Part shown: positions 59,358 to 64,000 of the stretch, one piece after another
Position numbering within the stretch: position 1 is the stretch's first letter
Layout of the letters: each line of letters starts with the position of its first letter
NCBI GenBank assembly: GCA_900545955.1
Contig: URAU01000014.1
Coordinates: 11,302 to 75,301, forward strand
Source of the DNA: an uncultured Porphyromonadaceae bacterium
Lineage (GTDB): Bacteria; Bacteroidota; Bacteroidia; Bacteroidales; Muribaculaceae
DNA length: 64,000 nt
Direction of reading: 5' to 3'
Program-made: the position numbers and the translations under genes
The notes under the pieces: model-generated
Databases searched by the model: none
Seen by the model: only the letters and a program-made list of their open reading frames with translations
Told to the model about the DNA's origin: nothing

Positions 59358-60632
59358 CAACAATTTGAGCAAATCGGCAATAACGTAGGTACTCCCGCCT
59401 ACAAATACGGCTCCCTCGGCGGGTGTCTGTACCCTGGCTTCGTCGAAAGCACGTTTTACCCCCGCCACCGGGCGCGCTTTCAGTCCGGCTTCGCGCAACT
59501 GGCATGCAAGCTTTTCAGCGTTGCGTGCGCGGGGAATATCAGCCTGTGTGGCTATATAATCGGCATCGGCGGGTAAGAGGCGCAGTATATCTAAGGTGTC
59601 TTTATCGTCGGCGAAGCCGAGCACCACGGTCAGGGGTTTCGGTAGTGCAGCGATGAGTGGGGCGAGATGTAGCCATCCTCCTATGTTGTGTCCGGTGTCG
59701 GCGATGGTGAGCGGGGAGTCGGCGAGTTTCATCCATCGTCCGGCCAGACCGGTGAGAGTACATACGCCTGCGAATCCGCTCTTTACGGCATTGTCAGGGA
59801 TATTCCACCCTTGACGTCGCAGCTGAAGTATTGCGGCCATCACGGTCAGGGCGTTCTCATGCTGGTATTCAGCGGTCAGCTGATAGTTGAGTGTCCCGAA
59901 TGGCGTGTGGCCGATAATCAACTCGTTTCCAATGTGGCGGAATGAAGCCTGTGGAATTTTTTCTTGGGCGAACCGGAGAGGGGTGTGGTGGGCTCGGGCC
60001 TCTTCGGCGAGATAGCCGCGGATTTCCTCCGAAGGCTCGCCACAGATACATGCGATTGACTCACGCATTATGCCGGCTTTCTCATGGGCGATTTCGCGGA
60101 GGGTATCTCCCAATTGTGCGCAGTGGTCCTTCGAAATATTTGTGATTACGTCGAGCTCCGGGCTGATAATGTTGGTGGAGTCCAGACGGCCGCCGAGTCC
60201 CACTTCGATAATGGCTACGTCAACATTTTCCCGGGCGAACCACTCGAAGGCCATTATGGTTGTGAGTTCGAAGAACGACGGCTCCAGGCCGAGATTCATT
60301 GCTAAGTAGCGCTCAACGAAGTCGCCGACTGCCTCCCGGGGAATCATCCGGCCGTCGATACGCATGCGCTCGCGGAAGTCCACGAGATGGGGCGACGTAT
60401 ATAGCCCCACCCGGTAGCCTGCCTGCTGGAGCACAGCTGCGAGCGTGTGGCTGGTCGACCCTTTTCCGTTGGTACCTGCCACATGAATTATCTTATATTT
60501 ATGATGTGGGTTGTCAAAGGCTTCGGCGAGACGAATCACAGTCTGCAACCCCGGTTTGTAGGCGGCTGCGCCGATGCGTTCGAACTGTGGTGTCTGCGCA
60601 TAGAGCCATGCCGTTGCTGCTTCAAATTCCAT
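59355..60632 (-). CDS. folC: Folylpolyglutamate synthase / dihydrofolate synthase
   Basis: FolC adds glutamate to dihydropteroate and to folates. The 425-residue protein has the Mur-ligase-type P-loop VAGTNGKGSTSHTL (from about residue 51), YTSPHLVDFRERMRIDGR, EVGLGGRLDSTNII, HCAQLGDTLREIAHEKAGI, and a C-terminal ligase domain (TIADTGHNIGGW, VVLGFADDKD). The length is normal. An in-frame Met three codons earlier is possible; MEFEAATAWLY lines up with homologues. It follows two chromate transporter genes by 44 bp. Confidence 0.95.
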   Translation of the reverse strand: MEFEAATAWLYAQTPQFERIGAAAYKPGLQTVIRLAEAFDNPHHKYKIIHVAGTNGKGSTSHTLAAVLQQAGYRVGLYTSPHLVDFRERMRIDGRMIPREAVGDFVERYLAMNLGLEPSFFELTTIMAFEWFARENVDVAIIEVGLGGRLDSTNIISPELDVITNISKDHCAQLGDTLREIAHEKAGIMRESIACICGEPSEEIRGYLAEEARAHHTPLRFAQEKIPQASFRHIGNELIIGHTPFGTLNYQLTAEYQHENALTVMAAILQLRRQGWNIPDNAVKSGFAGVCTLTGLAGRWMKLADSPLTIADTGHNIGGWLHLAPLIAALPKPLTVVLGFADDKDTLDILRLLPADADYIATQADIPRARNAEKLACQLREAGLKARPVAGVKRAFDEARVQTPAEGAVFVGGSTYVIADLLKLL

Positions 60633-60676
60633 TGCCTGCAATTGGATTTAATCAGTTGTGAATCAAAGTGGATGCG

Positions 60677-61246
60677 TCAGAATGCGAGAGTCAGCAGCCC
60701 GACGCAACCGGCTGCCACGATTACCCAGATAGGGTGAATTTTGGTAAAAAGAACTGTGGCAAGTGCCGCCGCCGAGATTGCAACGGAAAAAATGATGTCG
60801 CACTCTGTGCGGCCGAAGTTCTCGCCGTTCATCAGTAGAAGCGCGGCCGAGGCGATGAGTCCCACGACAACAGGCCGCAGCCCCTTGAAAATGCCGCGGA
60901 TGGTCTGGCTCTCGCGGTGTCGCGTCATATACCTGTTGGTGTAGACCACCAAAAGGAATGAGGGAGCGACAACTACAAGCGTGCAGAGCACCGAACCGAG
61001 GATTCCCCACCATATGCCGGTGAATCCGGCGCGCAGAGGAGCGGCGTAGCCGATGTAGGTAGCTGAGTTGATGCCAATGGGGCCAGGCGTCATCTGCGAG
61101 ATCGCAACGATGTCGGTGAACATTTTTTCGGTTATCCAGCCGTTGCCCACAATCTCGCGCTCTATTAGCGAGAGCATGGCGTAGCCGCCGCCGAAACCGA
61201 AGAGGCCGATTTTCAGATAGCTCCAGATAAGGCGAAGATATATCAT
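60677..61246 (-). CDS. Chromate transporter, half-size subunit 2
   Basis: A 189-residue membrane protein matching one half of ChrA: LRLIWSYLKIGLFGFGGGYAMLSLIEREIV (conserved FGGG motif), ISQMTPGPIGINSATYIGY, and several hydrophobic segments. Its start overlaps the stop of the partner gene (ATGA), so the two halves are made in step and likely form a heterodimer. Substrate chromate is by family; sulfate or other anions are possible. Confidence 0.92.
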   Translation of the reverse strand: MIYLRLIWSYLKIGLFGFGGGYAMLSLIEREIVGNGWITEKMFTDIVAISQMTPGPIGINSATYIGYAAPLRAGFTGIWWGILGSVLCTLVVVAPSFLLVVYTNRYMTRHRESQTIRGIFKGLRPVVVGLIASAALLLMNGENFGRTECDIIFSVAISAAALATVLFTKIHPIWVIVAAGCVGLLTLAF

Positions 61247-61899
61247 CGGTTTTCCTCCTTTCTTCCGGATTGAAGTTCGGACTGGATGTTGCCGCCGTTG
61301 GCTCTTTCGGAGTTAAGCCTCTCTGCGGCGGCTTTGCGTTCGTTGCGGCGGAGCCATATCCATCCTCCGAGTGCACCGAGTGCTATATATAGGATGGGAT
61401 TGCTAACCCATGGGAGTTTCGACCAAATCAGCAGAGCTACTGCTGCGGGAATCCAGACTGTTCGCCAGTTTATGCCGGCCGAGCGGGCCGTAGTTATCAC
61501 TGGTGCCACTATCAGGGCGACTACGGCCGGACGGATACCGCGGAATATAGCGGCAACCACAGGTTGGTTCTCGATAAGGTCCGGGGTGAGGAAAATGGCA
61601 ATCACCAGTATCATGGCGAAACTTGGCAGGATTGCGCCCAGCGAGGCTGCGGCAGCTCCGCGTCGACCTGCCATGCGGTCGCCGATTGCGGCGGCGAAAT
61701 TCACTGCGAGTATGCCCGGGAGAGCCTGTGTGACGGCCAGGAGGTCGAGAAACTCCTCACGGCTGAGCCACCGTTTCGACGTCACCACCTCTCTCTCGAT
61801 CAGCGAAATCATTGCCCACCCTCCGCCGAATGTAAATGCCCCGATGCGGGCGAAGGTGGCGGTGAGTTGGCCGAGAAGTTTCATTCGTTCGGTTGTCAT
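61243..61899 (-). CDS. Chromate transporter, half-size subunit 1
   Basis: A 218-residue membrane protein with the N-terminal ChrA domain signature LTATFARIGAFTFGGGWAMISLIEREVV, then LLAVTQALPGILAVNFAAAIGDRMAG, several hydrophobic helices and a charged C-terminal tail of about 45 residues (RRNERKAAAERLNSERANGG...). It is followed by its partner with a four-base overlap and preceded directly by the DUF4924 gene (stop TGA and start ATG adjoin). Confidence 0.92.
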   Translation of the reverse strand: MTTERMKLLGQLTATFARIGAFTFGGGWAMISLIEREVVTSKRWLSREEFLDLLAVTQALPGILAVNFAAAIGDRMAGRRGAAAASLGAILPSFAMILVIAIFLTPDLIENQPVVAAIFRGIRPAVVALIVAPVITTARSAGINWRTVWIPAAVALLIWSKLPWVSNPILYIALGALGGWIWLRRNERKAAAERLNSERANGGNIQSELQSGRKEENR

Positions 61900-62454
61900 T
61901 CAGTCGTCGTGCTTGAAGAGCTTATCCTGTTCGTCAAGATGATAGTCGCGTGCCAGAGTGGCGATGAAACGGGCTATCTGAGCCATGGCGTCGCGGGTCG
62001 CCTCGGATGTCTCTTTACCCTGCAAACGCATCATGAGCATCCCGTAGAGGGCTGTGAAGCAGGTCTCGATTTCACCCTTGGCTTCGTCGCCTGCCTTGCT
62101 GCGTAGTTCAACGATGTAGGGGAGGGTACGGTAGAACTCTGCTGTATAGTCTGGAAACGAGGGGTCGGCCAGAAGTGCCTGATGGAGGCGTACGAGGTCG
62201 GCCATAACATTGCGGTTTATCTGCAGATGTCCTTTCTCAGCGACGCCCTCGAGGCGCATCATTTCGATAAGGCTCTCGTACCATTCGGTCATTTCCTTAC
62301 GTTGGGCGTCGGTCAGGTCTGGGAATCGGTCGATTACGTTCGTGCGGATTTTGTCAATGTCAAGGTCGTTGGCCCGGATTACGTCCTCAATCTGCCACAT
62401 GTAGATGAGGTATTCGGCCACGTTTTCCTTTCTTTTCTTCGAAGCGATAATCAT
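61900..62454 (-). CDS. DUF4924 family protein
   Basis: A 184-residue, mostly helical cytoplasmic protein of the Bacteroidetes family DUF4924 (MIIASKKRKENVAEYLIYMWQIEDVIRANDLDIDKI at the N-terminus, HLQINRNVMADLVRLHQALL in the middle). Function is unknown. It starts a four-gene unit with the two chromate transporter halves and folC. An upstream in-frame Met eight codons before would overlap the promoter, so MIIASKK is chosen. Confidence 0.85.
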   Translation of the reverse strand: MIIASKKRKENVAEYLIYMWQIEDVIRANDLDIDKIRTNVIDRFPDLTDAQRKEMTEWYESLIEMMRLEGVAEKGHLQINRNVMADLVRLHQALLADPSFPDYTAEFYRTLPYIVELRSKAGDEAKGEIETCFTALYGMLMMRLQGKETSEATRDAMAQIARFIATLARDYHLDEQDKLFKHDD

Positions 62455-62475
62455 TGTCGGTCGGTTTTGGTGGTG

Positions 62476-62483
62476 CAAATTTA
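62476..62483 (-). promoter_or_regulatory. Predicted -7 element for DUF4924-chromate-folC genes
   Basis: The minus strand reads TAAATTTG with a weak TTG -33 18 nt upstream. It lies 22 bp ahead of the DUF4924 start. Confidence 0.55.
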
Positions 62484-62530
62484 CAAAATTATAACCAACC
62501 GCAAGATATTTTTGTTGGGCCCTGCAGGGT

Positions 62531-63340
62531 TTAGTCTCGAAGCTCGCCGGGCGTCTTTCCCAGATATTTCTGCACGTAGCGGCTCAGATAGGCGGCGGAG
62601 GAGAAATGAAACTTATCGGCAATCTGCACTATGGTCAGAGTTTTGTCGCGTAGCATACGTGTGATGCCGCGCAATGTGTAGCGAACAATCCAGAAGTTGG
62701 CCGTCTGGCCGCTTGCCCTCTTGCAGACCTCCGAAAGGTATTTCGGCGAGATACAGAGCTTGGAAGCATAGTGGGCCACTTCGCGATCCGTAAGATATTC
62801 GCCGTTTTCAAGCAGGTCGAAGAAGCCGCTTAGAATGTTGGCGGTCTGTACCGAAATCGATGCCATACCCTCCTGACGTGAATGAAAGTTGAAGAAATCA
62901 AGAATCATAAGCTGCACGGCGCAACGCAGCCCCTCTTCATAGAAGTTGAAGCAGGTGGTGTTCAGGCGGTACTCTACATTGGCGAAATCCTGACGGATAA
63001 TATCGAACTGGCAGTCCGTAAGTTTCATCACGGGGTTGAGAAATAGAGCCACGGCTCCGCGCATCCCGTAGTTGGTCATCGGAGTGGACAGTTCGGTGAA
63101 GGCTTCGTGCAGATATACTACTTTGACTTTGAAATCAGGCGAAGTCTCAATTTTTTCCACCCGGTTTCCGCATCTTATTATAGCCAGATTGCCCTTGTTG
63201 AGATAAAAGCGCTTCCCGTTGAAATCGAACGCGGCCTCTCCGTCGAGACACAAGGCATGGGCAAGGTAGCTTGTGAGCTTTCCCTGCCCGATACCGTCGA
63301 GGGTGTCGGCAATGATTACGTTGGTGCTTACGGCGTTCAT
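62531..63340 (-). CDS. AraC family transcriptional regulator
   Basis: A 269-residue regulator with an N-terminal cupin-like part (LAHALCLDGEAAFDFNGKRFYLNKGNLAIIRCGNRVEKIE) and a C-terminal AraC domain with two helix-turn-helix units (LTDREVAHYASKLCISPKYLSEVCKRASGQTANFWIV and LTIVQIADKFHFSSAAYLSRYVQKYLGKTPGEL). It lies 13 bp after the flavodoxin gene on the same strand and could control it. It is not closely similar to the AraC protein at 26065 by eye. Confidence 0.92.
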   Translation of the reverse strand: MNAVSTNVIIADTLDGIGQGKLTSYLAHALCLDGEAAFDFNGKRFYLNKGNLAIIRCGNRVEKIETSPDFKVKVVYLHEAFTELSTPMTNYGMRGAVALFLNPVMKLTDCQFDIIRQDFANVEYRLNTTCFNFYEEGLRCAVQLMILDFFNFHSRQEGMASISVQTANILSGFFDLLENGEYLTDREVAHYASKLCISPKYLSEVCKRASGQTANFWIVRYTLRGITRMLRDKTLTIVQIADKFHFSSAAYLSRYVQKYLGKTPGELRD

Positions 63341-63353
63341 TGCAGAGGCGCGG

Positions 63354-63944
63354 TTATTTGGCGGTGGTTTTCACCCATTCAGCGATTTCTTCATCGGTCA
63401 CATCGTTCATCAGCAGTCCTTTGGCCCATTTGAGCGTAGGGTATGCCTCTTTGAGGTCTTTCTCGCTGTTGGTTATGTCACCGCCACCTGAGGTCATGAA
63501 AGGCACGAGCGTCTTTCCTTCAAGGTTGTAGGTCTCGATGAATGTGTTGATGATGGTCGGTGCCGTGTGCCACCAGTTGGGATAGCCGATGTAGACAATC
63601 TCGTAATCGGCGACGTTGGCGGCGGAATCGGCCAGTTCTGGACGGAAAGCGCGGTCGTGCATCTCCACGGTGCTTCGGCTGAGAGAATCGCGCCAGTTCA
63701 GATCGGCGTCGGTGTAGGGCGTTTTGGGCGCAATCTCGTAAATGTCGGCTCCGGCTATTTCTGCCAGACGTTCAGCTTGGGCACGGGTGGTTCCTGTGGC
63801 CGAGAAGTAACACACCAGGGCTTTGGGTGCAGGGGCGTCAGTTTCGGCGTTCTGATCCTGTTTCCCCTTGGCAGTGCAGCCGCTTAATGCAATCACGGCG
63901 GCTGCGGCGAAGGCTGTTGCCTTTCTGAGAACATTAATCTTCAT
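63354..63944 (-). CDS. Flavodoxin-like lipoprotein
   Basis: The 196-residue protein has a lipoprotein signal peptide ending ALSGC (lipobox), a short linker, and a flavodoxin domain: LVCYFSATGTTRAQAERLAEIAGADIYEI (FMN phosphate loop SATGTT), VADYEIVYIGYPNWWHTAPTIINTFIE and LVPFMTSGGGDI. This is the longer flavodoxin type (Flavodoxin_4-like) common in gut anaerobes. A lipidated extracytoplasmic flavodoxin could shuttle electrons at the envelope; its partner is unknown. An AraC regulator gene follows. Confidence 0.9.
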   Translation of the reverse strand: MKINVLRKATAFAAAAVIALSGCTAKGKQDQNAETDAPAPKALVCYFSATGTTRAQAERLAEIAGADIYEIAPKTPYTDADLNWRDSLSRSTVEMHDRAFRPELADSAANVADYEIVYIGYPNWWHTAPTIINTFIETYNLEGKTLVPFMTSGGGDITNSEKDLKEAYPTLKWAKGLLMNDVTDEEIAEWVKTTAK

Positions 63945-63958
63945 ATTAAGTAACTGTT

Positions 63959-63966
63959 CAAAATTA
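63959..63966 (-). promoter_or_regulatory. Possible -7 element for the flavodoxin gene
   Basis: The minus strand reads TAATTTTG, fitting TAnnTTTG, about 15 bp ahead of the start codon. The surrounding AT-richness makes a chance match possible. Confidence 0.4.
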
Positions 63967-64000
63967 TTTTATACTGTCCTGATCTAATTATTTCAACATT

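Overview
The window looks like chromosomal DNA of a gut-type Bacteroidales bacterium, most plausibly of the Muribaculaceae. The reasons are the protein families present (DUF4835, DUF4301, DUF4924, DUF5606, DUF3108 and PepSY-like proteins, a 286-residue primary sigma factor, class III fructose bisphosphatase, archaeal-type ProRS, THUMP-like methyltransferase), about twenty copies of the Bacteroidetes -7 promoter element TAnnTTTG (seven with a clean TTTG -33 element 19-20 nt upstream), and few Shine-Dalgarno sequences. GC content is in the mid-50s by eye. I could not confirm the family by search. No prophage, insertion sequence, CRISPR array or rRNA operon was seen.

Layout. 1-4000: tdk (partial), purA, fur, a PepSY-like protein, a DUF3108 protein and a small winged-helix protein, all on the minus strand. 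4300-13600 (plus): uvrB-ygiQ, gdhA, xylB, proS. 13700-21300 (minus): a possible long operon dnaN-dnaQ-like-coaBC-DUF4835-recN-rlmB-yaaA. 21490-24700: rubrerythrin and a methyltransferase, converging on smpB and a membrane protein. 24900-25200: a tRNA-Ser/tRNA-CAU operon. 25460-28040: GNAT, AraC regulator, ferredoxin, small diheme cytochrome b, crcB. 28178-34400 (plus): DUF5606, a kinase-RapZ fusion, a MurU-like nucleotidyltransferase, CotH, rpoD. 34764-36750: cupin and hcp. 36870-44000: tRNA-Cys, fbp, a periplasmic CMD-cupin protein and a large secreted Ig-like protein. 44256-50800: a Crp-family regulator and a five-gene MacAB/TolC-type efflux operon. 51030-53700: mdh, a GH24-like lysozyme and a lipoprotein. 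53781-62454 (minus): DUF4301, TPR protein, lepA, folC, two half-size chromate transporters, DUF4924. 62531-63944: flavodoxin and an AraC regulator.

Most genes are housekeeping. The notable content lies between and at the edges of genes. Eight intergenic arrays, plus two shorter traces, carry a degenerate tandem repeat with a period of one DNA helical turn (10 bp, consensus GATTAATCCC with palindromic core GATTAATC). Many arrays start right at a stop codon, and one fills the gdhA leader. I know of no named element with these properties, so this is the best candidate for something undescribed. Also of interest are a kinase/RapZ-C fusion next to a MurU-like enzyme, a translationally coupled 8Fe ferredoxin and minimal diheme cytochrome b, a 13-bp dyad across a promoter, a 47-bp dispersed repeat and a REP-like palindrome.
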